DNA from: Bacteroidales bacterium
GTDB lineage: Bacteria > Bacteroidota > Bacteroidia > Bacteroidales > UBA10428
NCBI GenBank assembly: GCA_016930375.1
Contig: JAFGGU010000012.1
Coordinates: 21,115-85,114 of the forward strand
DNA: 64,000 nucleotides
Direction of reading: 5' to 3'
The translations under genes were made by a program, and so were the position numbers. How positions within the stretch are numbered: position 1 is the first letter of the stretch; each line of letters starts with the position of its first letter. Of this stretch, positions 25,075 through 33,472 are shown piece after piece. Below the pieces are notes generated by a model. That model made no database searches. It saw only the letters and a program-made list of their open reading frames with translations, and was not told the DNA's origin.

Positions 25075-26433
25075 ATGATACACCATAGGTTTTATATCAA
25101 TGTTATATTCCGGGTAATTCTCCTGACTGTTACCAGTCTGATCCTTGCCTATACTGTTATTCAGCGGAATGACCTGTATATCTCTCTGAACGTAATATTG
25201 CTGATTATAATCCAGGTTTTTCTCCTGTTTCATTTTATAAACCGGGTTAACCGTGATCTGACCCACTTCTTTAGCGCTGTATCCAGTGACGAAACTACGG
25301 TTTCATATACAAAAGCTGCCCCCGGCAGTTCATTTGTGAAACTTTATGAGCTTTTTGATGATGTTAACCATAGAATACAGCAACTTAAACTGGAAAGCAG
25401 CAGACGTTCATTCTACCTGCAGCACCTTGTGGATAATGCGGGCATCGGAATCCTGTCCATTACTTCAGAGGACAAGATAGACATCATCAATCCGGCTGCC
25501 AGGCAATTACTGAATCTTTCATCCACAAACGGAACACAATATTTCAGTGATATCGGTACATCAGTTGTGTCGCAACTTAAGGAAATCAGGCCCGGCGAAC
25601 AACGCTTGCTGAAAACGGCAACGGGTCAGGATACCCTTCCTCTCGCGATAAGGGCCAGTGATTTTACTTTCCGCGGTGATACCATCCGGTTGTTCACCTT
25701 TCAGAGTATAAAGAATGAATTGGAGGAAAATGAACAAGCATCATGGCAAAAGCTCATCCGGACCCTGACGCATGAAATCATGAACTCCGTTGGTCCCATC
25801 TCATCCACGATAAAGACAATCCGTTCGTTCTACGAAAAAAAAGCTGAGGAATCCTATGGTAAGTCCCTGGAGTTCCCAAAAGAAACATTGACGGATACTT
25901 TACACGGACTGGATATTATTGATGAGAGGGCTCAGGGGATGCTTGACTTTGTGGGCAAATTCCGCAGTCTGACAATACTCCCCGCACTTAATCTCACCAA
26001 ATTAGAGGTCAGAGAGCTCTTAAGCGGGATTGAACACTTGTTTTCTTCGGAAATTAGGAATCTCCACATTCAGATGTCGGTTGTGGTTAATCCTGAATCA
26101 CTTACCATAACTGCAGATAAACAATTGATAGAGCAGGTTTTAATAAACCTTGTAACCAATTCAATACAGTCTCTTCCTGAAAAATTCCCGAGAAAAATAA
26201 AAATGGCTGCTTTTAACGATTTAGCCGGCAAGGTATTCATTCAGATAACAGATAATGGAACTGGTATCAGTGAAGAAATCAGGGACCGGATATTCATACC
26301 ATTTTTTTCAACCAAAGAAAAGGGATCAGGAATAGGGCTAAGTCTGTCGCGCCAGATCATGATGATGCACAACGGGAAAATAGCTTTTCACTCGGTTCCG
26401 GGAGTTGAAACTGTTTTCACACTGGTGTTTTAA
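25075..26433 (+). CDS. Sensor histidine kinase of the NtrB type
   Basis: 452 residues: two N-terminal TM helices (about 8-28 and 38-56) with almost no periplasmic loop, so it probably senses a membrane or cytoplasmic signal. Then a HAMP-like/linker helix, a PAS domain (about 108-210, LVDNAGIGILSI), a HisKA motif with H233 (LTHEIMNSVGPI) and a C-terminal HATPase_c (NLVTNSIQSLPEKF, DNGTGISEEIRDRIFIPF, GSGIGLSLSRQIMMMH). Partner of the NtrC-type regulator just upstream. Its stop overlaps the stop of the convergent MFS gene within TTAA. Confidence 0.93.
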   Translation: MIHHRFYINVIFRVILLTVTSLILAYTVIQRNDLYISLNVILLIIIQVFLLFHFINRVNRDLTHFFSAVSSDETTVSYTKAAPGSSFVKLYELFDDVNHRIQQLKLESSRRSFYLQHLVDNAGIGILSITSEDKIDIINPAARQLLNLSSTNGTQYFSDIGTSVVSQLKEIRPGEQRLLKTATGQDTLPLAIRASDFTFRGDTIRLFTFQSIKNELEENEQASWQKLIRTLTHEIMNSVGPISSTIKTIRSFYEKKAEESYGKSLEFPKETLTDTLHGLDIIDERAQGMLDFVGKFRSLTILPALNLTKLEVRELLSGIEHLFSSEIRNLHIQMSVVVNPESLTITADKQLIEQVLINLVTNSIQSLPEKFPRKIKMAAFNDLAGKVFIQITDNGTGISEEIRDRIFIPFFSTKEKGSGIGLSLSRQIMMMHNGKIAFHSVPGVETVFTLVF

Positions 26434-27665
26434 GCAATTTCTTCCACATAATCCAATTCCTTTCCATAGGTTTCTTCCGTGAGGAATACCGACCACAAGG
26501 CAACTCCTATGAAGATCACCCCTACAATCACTCCGGAGGTCCACAATCCCATTACCGGGGTGAGTGTTCCCAGGAGAAAGGTCATCAGTATGGTGGCGCC
26601 CCGCACAAAATTCGGAGCCGTTGTGGTAACCGTGGCCCTTATGTTCGTGCCAAACTGTTCAGATGCAGCAGCCACAAAAATCGCCCACAAACCACCCATG
26701 GGGATACCCAGAATGAACAAATCGAGGTAAAGCATGAAAGGTGCGGCATCAAACAGTGAGAAATATGCGATAGTGAAAATGGCGATACAAGATGTGGCCA
26801 GGACAATGGCTTTTTTGCGTGACCGGAAAATCATGGACAGGTAACCGAAAAGGAAGCTTCCGATGGCGGCCCCGGTATAATGGAGCATCACCGAGGTAGA
26901 TCCTTTTACTGTACCGGTTATCCTGAGGGCATCCTGCGCAAATGACGGCGCGTTAATGGTAAGCACACTCACTGTATACCAGCAGGGCAGGGCAAGCAAA
27001 GTGGCAAAAAGAAATTTCCGGAACCTTGTTTTATTTGTAAACAAGGCGAGAAAATTACCCTTACTGACTTTCTGCGCTTTTGTTTTTTCATACATCCCTG
27101 ATTCATACACTGCCAGTCTCAGAAAAAGCAATACCAGTCCCAATCCTCCGCCTGCCCAATAAGCCGTCCGCCAGCTGAAACGTTCGGCAACAACATAGGC
27201 CAGCACAGCACCCAGAATGCCAATGCCTGAAACGATGCTGGCCCCCAACCCTCTCTTTTCCTTTGACATAACCTCGGAAATAAGCGTCACGCCCAGGCCG
27301 AATTCCCCCGAGAGTCCGAATCCTGCCACGAACCTCAGCCAGGCGTATTGATTTATGCTGGTTACAAAACCATTGGCGATATTGGCTACCGAATAAAGCA
27401 GGATTGTCAGGAACAGGATGGAAAGCCTGCCCTTTTTATCGCCCAGCACTCCCCACACAATCCCGCCAATCAGCATGCCGGCCATTTGCATACTTAGAAT
27501 AAAATTACCCGTATTGAATAAATCAGCGCTGCTGGTAAGTCCCAGGTCAGTGAGGCTGGGATTCTTGACAATTCCGAAAATGATGAGGTCATAGATGTCA
27601 ACGAAGTAACCCAGGGAGGCTACGACAACAAGAATATTGAACAGTCTGGGCGGGCGGGTTTGCAT
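26430..27665 (-). CDS. MFS transporter (sugar or organic-acid type)
   Basis: 411 residues with 12 predicted TM helices. The first loop motif GDKKGRLSILF matches the MFS signature GxLaDrxGrkxxl, and RFVAGFGLSGEFGLGVTLISE matches the motif of metabolite:H+ symporters and sugar porters. The substrate is not evident. Monocistronic; convergent with the kinase gene and divergent from the VOC gene. Confidence 0.88.
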   Translation of the reverse strand: MQTRPPRLFNILVVVASLGYFVDIYDLIIFGIVKNPSLTDLGLTSSADLFNTGNFILSMQMAGMLIGGIVWGVLGDKKGRLSILFLTILLYSVANIANGFVTSINQYAWLRFVAGFGLSGEFGLGVTLISEVMSKEKRGLGASIVSGIGILGAVLAYVVAERFSWRTAYWAGGGLGLVLLFLRLAVYESGMYEKTKAQKVSKGNFLALFTNKTRFRKFLFATLLALPCWYTVSVLTINAPSFAQDALRITGTVKGSTSVMLHYTGAAIGSFLFGYLSMIFRSRKKAIVLATSCIAIFTIAYFSLFDAAPFMLYLDLFILGIPMGGLWAIFVAAASEQFGTNIRATVTTTAPNFVRGATILMTFLLGTLTPVMGLWTSGVIVGVIFIGVALWSVFLTEETYGKELDYVEEIA

Positions 27666-27792
27666 GGTCTGTAGAATTTATTCCAGGATTCAAAGTTAAC
27701 ATTTGAATGATTCGGTGGTACCTTATGATGATCTGCATTAACATTTTTGCAGCGCAGTTGTTGTTCCATTAAACCATTAATACAACAATATT

Positions 27793-28272
27793 ATGCCACA
27801 AAAAGCACCCAAACCAGTACCTGAAGGCATGAATACTGTCACCACACATCTGTTGTTCAACGGTAACTGCCGGCAGGCGATCGAGTTTTATGAAAAGACT
27901 TTTGACGCTTCCGTGGTCGGAGAGATCATGGATGGTCCGGGCGGAAAGACCGTAATGCATGCTCTTATGAAATTTGGTGACACATTAATCATGATGGCGG
28001 ATGGCATGCCGGGAAGCTGGGAGAAGGGCCCGGTGGACCACACAACGGCAAGCCTGTTCATGTATGTGAATGATTGTGATGCGGTGTATAACAAAGCTCT
28101 TGCTGCAGGATGCAAGGTGGAACATCCGATGATGGATGCTTTCTGGGGTGACCGGATGGGCAACATCGTTGATCCCTTTGGTCATGCCTGGGGAATTGCA
28201 TCGCACCGTTGGGAACTTACGCCTGAAGAAATGGCGAAGGGTTACGAGGAGTGGATGAGGGAAATGAAGTAG
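27793..28272 (+). CDS. VOC-superfamily protein (PhnB/glyoxalase-like)
   Basis: 159 residues. Paired beta-alpha-beta-beta-beta units typical of the vicinal oxygen chelate fold: HLLFNGNCRQAIEFYEKTF in the first half and LFMYVNDCDAVYNKALAAG with FWGDRMGNIVDPFGHAW in the second. This is the PhnB-like subgroup (formerly DUF1338/3-demethylubiquinone-like naming), whose function is mostly unknown. Stands alone, followed by a repeat-rich gap. Confidence 0.88.
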   Translation: MPQKAPKPVPEGMNTVTTHLLFNGNCRQAIEFYEKTFDASVVGEIMDGPGGKTVMHALMKFGDTLIMMADGMPGSWEKGPVDHTTASLFMYVNDCDAVYNKALAAGCKVEHPMMDAFWGDRMGNIVDPFGHAWGIASHRWELTPEEMAKGYEEWMREMK

Positions 28273-28290
28273 CCTGAGTTTTTGGTTATG

Positions 28291-28380
28291 AGCCACGAAG
28301 TGGCATAATCTGAATATCCGTGGGTGGTAACCCACAGAAATCAGCTGTAATTAACAACACAGCCCTGAAGGGGCTGAATA
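28291..28380 (-). repeat. Three-hairpin repeat unit, copy 1 (reverse orientation)
   Basis: Stem A' GCCAC/GTGGC with loop GAA (28292-28304); stem B GTGGGT/ACCCAC with loop GGTA (28320-28335); stem A CAGCCC/GGGCTG (28360-28376) followed by AATA. Order and spacing are the mirror image of copy 2. Confidence 0.75.
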
Positions 28381-28401
28381 ACAGACCAGATTGCTGATTG
28401 A

Positions 28402-28488
28402 TTCAACCCCTTCGGGGCTGAAATTGTTTTCTCGGTGCTTATCCGTGGGTTACCACCCACGGTTATTCAGATATCACCCCTTCGGGGT
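28402..28488 (+). repeat. Three-hairpin repeat unit, copy 2
   Basis: Stem A 28402-28422 (inner CCCC-ttc-GGGG), stem B CCGTGGGT/ACCCACGG (28443-28462), linker GTTATTCAGATATC-like, stem A' ACCCC-ttc-GGGGT (28476-28488). The same layout as copy 3 with different stem bases. Confidence 0.78.
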
Positions 28489-28693
28489 ACAAGCCAAATT
28501 AAAAAAACCAAAGACGCTTATAATATATTTGTATTAATTTTATACGCTGTTATTGGAAAAGTTAACGCTCCACCAATAGTTTAACCTCCAATTTCTATTG
28601 ATTTGTCCCCCTTTATTTTTAAGGATTATTGCTTGTAATCAGAAAAAAAATTCTAACTTGCCGTGAACGTACACGAGATTAACTCCGCACGGG

Positions 28694-29794
28694 ATGAGCA
28701 AGAACGTCAGGGCACAACAAAAACGCGTTACCATCAAGGACATCGCAGCGCTTTCCCATGTGTCCATCGGGACGGTTGATCGTGTTTTGCATAATCGCGG
28801 GGAGGTTAACCAGGAAACCCATGAAAGGGTTATGTCGTTTGTGGAAGAGCTGGGCTATACGCCAAACCTGCTTGCCAAATCACTTGCTTTAAAGAAGAGT
28901 TTTACCATTGCTGCCCTGATTCCGGAAACAGGCCCTGGCAATCCCTATTGGGCAATGCCTTTGGCCGGTCTTACCAAAGCCGTTGAGGAACTTAATGATT
29001 TTAATACCCGGATTTCCGTGTTCCATTTCGATCAGGGAGATGAGACATCTTTTATCAGGCAATTCGACAAAGTCCTGGATATTCATCCCCATGGCATTAT
29101 CATGGCGCCTACCTTTCATGAAACTGCAATGCGTTATTTGTCAAAATGTGAAGAATTAAATATTCCGCTGATTTTGATAGACAATAACCTGGACGCCGGT
29201 AAAAGACTGGGTTATTTCGGTCAGGACGCCCAGCAGAGCGGCTATGTGGCGGCCAAGTTGATGCATTACGGATTACCGGGCTGTTCAACGGTCCTCATCC
29301 TAAACCTGGCGCAGAACAAAGTCATCACAAGACATATGAATCGGAGAGAGCAGGGATTCAGGGATTACTTTCAGAAGATTGTTCCCGGCAATTGCATCCA
29401 GGCAGTTTCGGTTGAAATTGACCTGATCCGGCAGGATGAGCCCGAAAGAAGCCTGAAGGAAGTTTTCGGCAGGTATCCCGATATTGCAGGGATCTTTGTC
29501 ACCAATTCCAGGGTCCACAAGGTGGCCAGGTACTTTACCCATCACAAAAAAGGAGGCATACTTCTTGTGGGGTACGACCTGATTCATGCCAACCTGGAAT
29601 TTGTGGAGAACGGCATCGTGGATTTTCTGATCTGCCAGAAACCCGAAGATCAGGGATACAAATCTGCCATGGCGATGTTTAATTATCTGCTTACCGGAAA
29701 ACCGGTTGAAAAAGTGAACTACAGCCCTATTGATATCATCATTAAAGAAAATTCAGGGTATTATAAAAACATAAACAATTCTTACCACGCATGA
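28694..29794 (+). CDS. LacI-family regulator of the hexuronate cluster
   Basis: 366 residues. HTH about 11-33 (VTIKDIAALSHVSIGTVDRV), hinge YTPNLLAKSLALKK, and a periplasmic-binding-protein-like sensor (TIAALIPETGPGNPYWAMPL; YFGQDAQQSGYVAAKLM). It is the first gene of the plus-strand cluster and overlaps the SDR gene start by 4 nt (ATGA), so it is co-transcribed with the genes it probably controls. The effector is likely a uronate or a pathway intermediate; this is inference from context. Confidence 0.92.
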   Translation: MSKNVRAQQKRVTIKDIAALSHVSIGTVDRVLHNRGEVNQETHERVMSFVEELGYTPNLLAKSLALKKSFTIAALIPETGPGNPYWAMPLAGLTKAVEELNDFNTRISVFHFDQGDETSFIRQFDKVLDIHPHGIIMAPTFHETAMRYLSKCEELNIPLILIDNNLDAGKRLGYFGQDAQQSGYVAAKLMHYGLPGCSTVLILNLAQNKVITRHMNRREQGFRDYFQKIVPGNCIQAVSVEIDLIRQDEPERSLKEVFGRYPDIAGIFVTNSRVHKVARYFTHHKKGGILLVGYDLIHANLEFVENGIVDFLICQKPEDQGYKSAMAMFNYLLTGKPVEKVNYSPIDIIIKENSGYYKNINNSYHA

Positions 29795-30639
29795 AAAAGC
29801 TTGATTTTTCTGATCTCGAAGGTAAAGTCTGTGTCATTACCGGTGGCGCAGGGGTAATTGGCAGAGCCATTTGTGAAGCCCTGGCTGCAAACGGAATAAA
29901 AACCGCCGTCAGCGATATGAAATTGGATGCGGCGGAGGAAATGGCCGGGAATCTTACAAGCAGATATGGCACAAAGTGCATCGGGGTGCAGGCCAATGTG
30001 CTTGATAAAGAATCACTGATCCAGGCCAGAGATCTGATCCATGAAAAGCTCGGTTCCATCGACATCTTAATCAATGGCGCAGGAGGCAATTCACCCGATG
30101 CAACTACCCGGTTGGAACAGATTCCTGATTCAGAAGCTCAGCTCGACGACAGCTTCTTTGGATTGGGCATGGCCGGATTTGATAAGGTATTTGCTTTGAA
30201 TTTCACAGGGACACTTTTACCAACCCTTGTTTTTGCCAGGGAAATGGTTGAAAACGGGAAGGGAGTGATTTTAAACATCTCCTCCATGAACTCATTCAGA
30301 CCACTCACAAAAATTCCCGCATATTCAGCTGCCAAAGCGTCTGTGAATAACTTCACCCAGTGGTTGTCAGTTCACCTGGCCAAAACGGGTGTAAGGGTCA
30401 ATGCGATTGCCCCGGGTTTTTTTCTGACCAACCAGAACCGGTTTCTGCTGACCGATGAAAAAACAGGAGAGGCCACGGCTCGTGGCAGGAAAATAATCGG
30501 CAATACACCGACGGGCAAATATGGTCAGCCTGAAGATCTTCAGGGAGCTGTTCTTTTCCTGCTGTCTGAATTGTCTTCTTTCATTACCGGAATTGTGTTG
30601 CCGGTTGATGGCGGATACAGCGCCTACGGGGGAGTATAA
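29791..30639 (+). CDS. SDR oxidoreductase, candidate fructuronate reductase (mannonate oxidoreductase)
   Basis: 282-residue classical short-chain dehydrogenase. NAD(P)-binding TGGAGVIGRA (about 17-26), NGAGG (about 92-96), catalytic Ser and YxxxK in ISSMNSF and YSAAKAS, C-terminal GIVLPVDGGYSAYGGV. SDRs of this type replace the polyol-dehydrogenase UxuB in many bacteria and reduce D-fructuronate to D-mannonate. That role fits its place beside uxaC and uxaE, but the specificity is inferred. Confidence 0.83.
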   Translation: MKKLDFSDLEGKVCVITGGAGVIGRAICEALAANGIKTAVSDMKLDAAEEMAGNLTSRYGTKCIGVQANVLDKESLIQARDLIHEKLGSIDILINGAGGNSPDATTRLEQIPDSEAQLDDSFFGLGMAGFDKVFALNFTGTLLPTLVFAREMVENGKGVILNISSMNSFRPLTKIPAYSAAKASVNNFTQWLSVHLAKTGVRVNAIAPGFFLTNQNRFLLTDEKTGEATARGRKIIGNTPTGKYGQPEDLQGAVLFLLSELSSFITGIVLPVDGGYSAYGGV

Positions 30640-30661
30640 ATGGTTGCAGATCCACCCCCTG

Positions 30662-30677
30662 CCCCCGCCGGCGGGGG
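30662..30677. repeat. Perfect GC palindrome between SDR and LarA-like genes
   Basis: CCCCCGCCGGCGGGGG, 16 bp, in an 82-bp gap between two co-directional genes, in strong contrast with the AT-rich flank. No T-run follows, so termination is unlikely. Possibly a repeat copy or an mRNA-processing stem. Confidence 0.6.
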
Positions 30678-30721
30678 ATATTGATACTTTTTAACAATCT
30701 TTGTTTAAAAATTAACCGAAG

Positions 30722-31990
30722 ATGATATATTATGAGAAGGGATCCGAAAATACAGTTCTGTCAGACAGGGATCTGAAAGAGGGACTGTTCAGTGCTCTTG
30801 ACAAACTGGGAAAACGGGAAAAGGTGCTGGCCATTCCCCCCGACTTTACCCGTTTTCATTCTCATGCCGGGGAGCTCACATCCATGGTGTACGAGTATTA
30901 CGGCAATAAGCTGACAGATGTACTTCCGGCTTTGGGAACCCATTCACCCATGACGCCGGATCAATTGAGCACCATGTTTCCGGGCATACCGGAAGAGCTC
31001 TTCAGGGTGCATTACTGGCGCAGTGATGTACTCACTTTAGGAAGAGTTCCCGGGGATTATATTGCCGAGATTACCGATAATGCCCTGAATTACGATTGGC
31101 CGGCCCAGCTGAATAAACTGGTTTGTCAGGGCGGGCACGATCTGATATTATCCCTGGGACAGGTTGTTCCCCATGAGGTCATCGGAATGGCCAACTATAA
31201 TAAGAATCTTTTTGTTGGTACCGGAGGAGCCGAGGGTATCAACAAAAGCCACTTTTTGGGCGCTGTTTATGGAATGGAACGCATGATGGGCCGGGCAGAT
31301 AATCCGGTGCGGAAAATACTCAATTATGCATCGTCACATTTTATCAGTGAACTGCCTGTTGTTTATGTGCATACCGTGGTGGGCAGAGATGACAATGAGA
31401 ACCTGGTGGTGAGGGGCCTGTATATCGGAGATGATGAGCAGGTATTCACCCGTGCTGCCGACTTATCCCTCAAAGTGAATTTCACCGTGCTTGATAAGCC
31501 GGTCAAAAAGGTTGTTGTTTATCTCGATCCCGCAGAATTTAAAAGCACGTGGCTGGGCAATAAAAGCATTTACCGAACCCGGATGGCCATTGCGGATGGA
31601 GGTGAACTCCTGGTTCTTGCCCCGGGAGTGAAAGAATTCGGGGAAGACCCGGAGATCGACCAGTTGATCAGGAAGTACGGGTACTTTGGAACCACGGAAA
31701 CGCTTCAGAACCTGAAAGAAAACAAAGACCTGGAAGGTAACCTCAGCGCAGCCGCCCATCTAATCCACGGCAGTTCAGAAGGCAGGTTCACCATCACCTA
31801 TTGTCCCGGTCACCTGACCAAGCGGGAAATCGAAAAGGTGAATTTCAAGTACGGTTCCTTAAAGAATATGCTCGTGAAGTATAACCCGGCAACCATGAAG
31901 GAAGGCTACAATTTGCAGGAGGACGGTGAAGTGGTCTTTTATATTTCCAATCCGGCGCTTGGGCTGTGGGCGTGTAAGGAGAGGCTGTAG
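30722..31990 (+). CDS. LarA-family (nickel-pincer) 2-hydroxyacid racemase/epimerase homologue
   Basis: 422 residues, DUF2088/LarA fold. LarA interconverts lactate enantiomers with a nickel-pincer nucleotide bound to a lysine. Here D41 and R44 (PPDFTR), H74 (LGTHSPMT), H151 (VVPHEVIG) and K161 lie where I expect the LarA cofactor residues; H151 to K161 is ten residues, as is H174 to K184 in LarA. From memory, homologues epimerise other 2-hydroxyacids, including D-gluconate. Placed between a fructuronate reductase candidate and an ExuT-like carrier, it may act on D-mannonate at C2, giving D-gluconate. The cofactor genes larB, larC and larE are not in the window. Confidence 0.78.
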   Translation: MIYYEKGSENTVLSDRDLKEGLFSALDKLGKREKVLAIPPDFTRFHSHAGELTSMVYEYYGNKLTDVLPALGTHSPMTPDQLSTMFPGIPEELFRVHYWRSDVLTLGRVPGDYIAEITDNALNYDWPAQLNKLVCQGGHDLILSLGQVVPHEVIGMANYNKNLFVGTGGAEGINKSHFLGAVYGMERMMGRADNPVRKILNYASSHFISELPVVYVHTVVGRDDNENLVVRGLYIGDDEQVFTRAADLSLKVNFTVLDKPVKKVVVYLDPAEFKSTWLGNKSIYRTRMAIADGGELLVLAPGVKEFGEDPEIDQLIRKYGYFGTTETLQNLKENKDLEGNLSAAAHLIHGSSEGRFTITYCPGHLTKREIEKVNFKYGSLKNMLVKYNPATMKEGYNLQEDGEVVFYISNPALGLWACKERL

Positions 31991-32019
31991 ATTAAAGACT
32001 AAAGATTTAAGATATGAAG
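31991..32019. repeat. Degenerate heptamer tandem repeat after the LarA-like stop
   Basis: ATTAAAG, ACTAAAG, ATTTAAG, ATATGAAG run directly from the TAG stop of the LarA-like gene into the gap before the MFS gene. Short and imperfect, but of the same period as the arrays at 10263 and 43404. Confidence 0.5.
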
Positions 32020-32065
32020 ATTATCAGCGGATTAGTGAATACTAAATAAACGAAACAGTAAAACC

Positions 32066-33460
32066 ATGACAACAATCTCCCAGCAAATTGGTAAATACCG
32101 ATGGACAATCTGCACCCTTGTATTTTTTGCCACCACAGTTAACTATTTTGATCGCAATGTTTTGGGACTTTTAAAGCCCATCCTGTCTGATGCAGGCATA
32201 TTCGGCGCGGACAAACCCAACCAGGAGTTGTATTATTCCTATGTGGTGATGAGTTTTCAGATTGCCTACGCTATTGGCATGTTACTGGCAGGAAGGCTTA
32301 TCGACTGGTTCGGGACAAGAAAGGGATATGCCTTTTCATTGCTGGGATGGAGCATTGCTGCCATTGGCCATGCCCTCGCCCACAATACCTTTTCATTTGG
32401 TTTTTGGCGGGCCGCGCTGGGTTTTACCGAATCAGGAAATTTTCCGGCAGCCAACAAGACCATGGCAGAATGGTTCCCAAAGAAGGAAAGAGCATTTGCC
32501 ACCGGTATTTATAATTCAGGCGCCAATGTAGGTGCCATCGTTACTCCGTTGTTTGTTCCCTGGATGGCCAGGGTATGGGGATGGCAATGGGCTTTTATTT
32601 TTGTTGGCGCTATCGGTCTGATCTGGCTTTATTTCTGGTTTCGCATTTATGGTTCACCTGAACAAAAGCTTAAAGCAGGCGTTCTTTCACAGGCTGAATA
32701 TGATTATATCCACAGCGACCTGGATGAGCAGGCCGAAGAGAAAAAAAGCGGCGACCAGGTATCATGGTTTAAGCTCCTGACTTATCGCCAGACCTGGTCA
32801 TTCTTTTTCGGTAAGTTCCTGACAGATGGCGTATGGTGGTTTTACCTGTTCTGGCTGCCTGCCTTTCTGAGCGGCGAAAACACCCGGAAGATCCAGGAAT
32901 ACATGGGAGCTAATCCCGATTTTACAGGTGATCAATCCGGCATACCGGGGATCATCAGCTGGACCCTGGCAGTCGCTGTGGTTTATACGATTTCTACAAT
33001 TGGTTCGGTGTATGGAGGATGGCTTCCCAAAAGATTTATTAACAATGGAATGGCATCCTATAAAGCCCGTAAAACATCGATGTTTATTTATGCTTTATTC
33101 CCCCTTACTGTATTGTTAGCCAGCAGGTTGGGCCATATTAACACATGGTATGCCGTTTTCATCATTGGTATTGCATGCGCAGCTCACCAGGCCTGGTCGG
33201 CGAACATTTTCACCACGGTTACTGATATGTTTCCCAAAAGGGCTGTTGCTTCTGTCACCGGCATCGGGGGAATGGCAGGTGCTGTAGGCGGCATACTGAT
33301 CGCGCAGTCAGCCGGTCTGATTTTAAAACATTATTCAGCGCTCGGCAATATCCAGGCGGGTTATGCATTCCTGTTCATCTTTTGCGGAATTGCCTATATC
33401 CTGGCTTGGTTCCTCATGCATTTTATGGTGCCTAAATTAAAACGTGTTGAAAATTTGTAA
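32066..33460 (+). CDS. exuT: MFS hexuronate transporter (ExuT-like)
   Basis: 464 residues, 12 TM helices. Anion:cation symporter family traits: KYRWTICTLVFFATTVNYFDR at the start, GRLIDWFGTRKGYA after TM2, FGFWRAALGFTESGNFPAANK in TM4. This subgroup includes ExuT and GudP, which carry hexuronates and aldarates with protons. Position between the LarA-like gene and uxaC supports glucuronate or galacturonate uptake. A poorly conserved central loop (about residues 208-235) is family-typical. Confidence 0.87.
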   Translation: MTTISQQIGKYRWTICTLVFFATTVNYFDRNVLGLLKPILSDAGIFGADKPNQELYYSYVVMSFQIAYAIGMLLAGRLIDWFGTRKGYAFSLLGWSIAAIGHALAHNTFSFGFWRAALGFTESGNFPAANKTMAEWFPKKERAFATGIYNSGANVGAIVTPLFVPWMARVWGWQWAFIFVGAIGLIWLYFWFRIYGSPEQKLKAGVLSQAEYDYIHSDLDEQAEEKKSGDQVSWFKLLTYRQTWSFFFGKFLTDGVWWFYLFWLPAFLSGENTRKIQEYMGANPDFTGDQSGIPGIISWTLAVAVVYTISTIGSVYGGWLPKRFINNGMASYKARKTSMFIYALFPLTVLLASRLGHINTWYAVFIIGIACAAHQAWSANIFTTVTDMFPKRAVASVTGIGGMAGAVGGILIAQSAGLILKHYSALGNIQAGYAFLFIFCGIAYILAWFLMHFMVPKLKRVENL

Positions 33461-33472
33461 ACAAGGATAAGG

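Larger units (their letters stand above)
28273..28693. other. Intergenic region with two inverted three-hairpin repeats
   Basis: 421 bp. The first half (28291-28488) is filled by two repeat units in opposite orientation. The second half is AT-rich and holds a TATATTTG (28524-28531) that could be a -7 box, without a TTTG 19 bp before it, and an imperfect CG-centred dyad CGTGAACGTACACG (28662-28675) just before the LacI-family gene, possibly its own operator. Confidence 0.55.

Noticed and set aside
28291-28488. Insertion sequence or riboswitch
   Set aside because: No transposase frame, target duplication or known riboswitch core; the same layout at 40.2 and 63.9 kb fits a dispersed hairpin repeat better.
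28662-28675. Firm operator for the LacI-family gene at 28694
   Set aside because: The dyad CGTGAACGTACACG is imperfect and found once only; I mention it within the intergenic entry but do not list it as a site.
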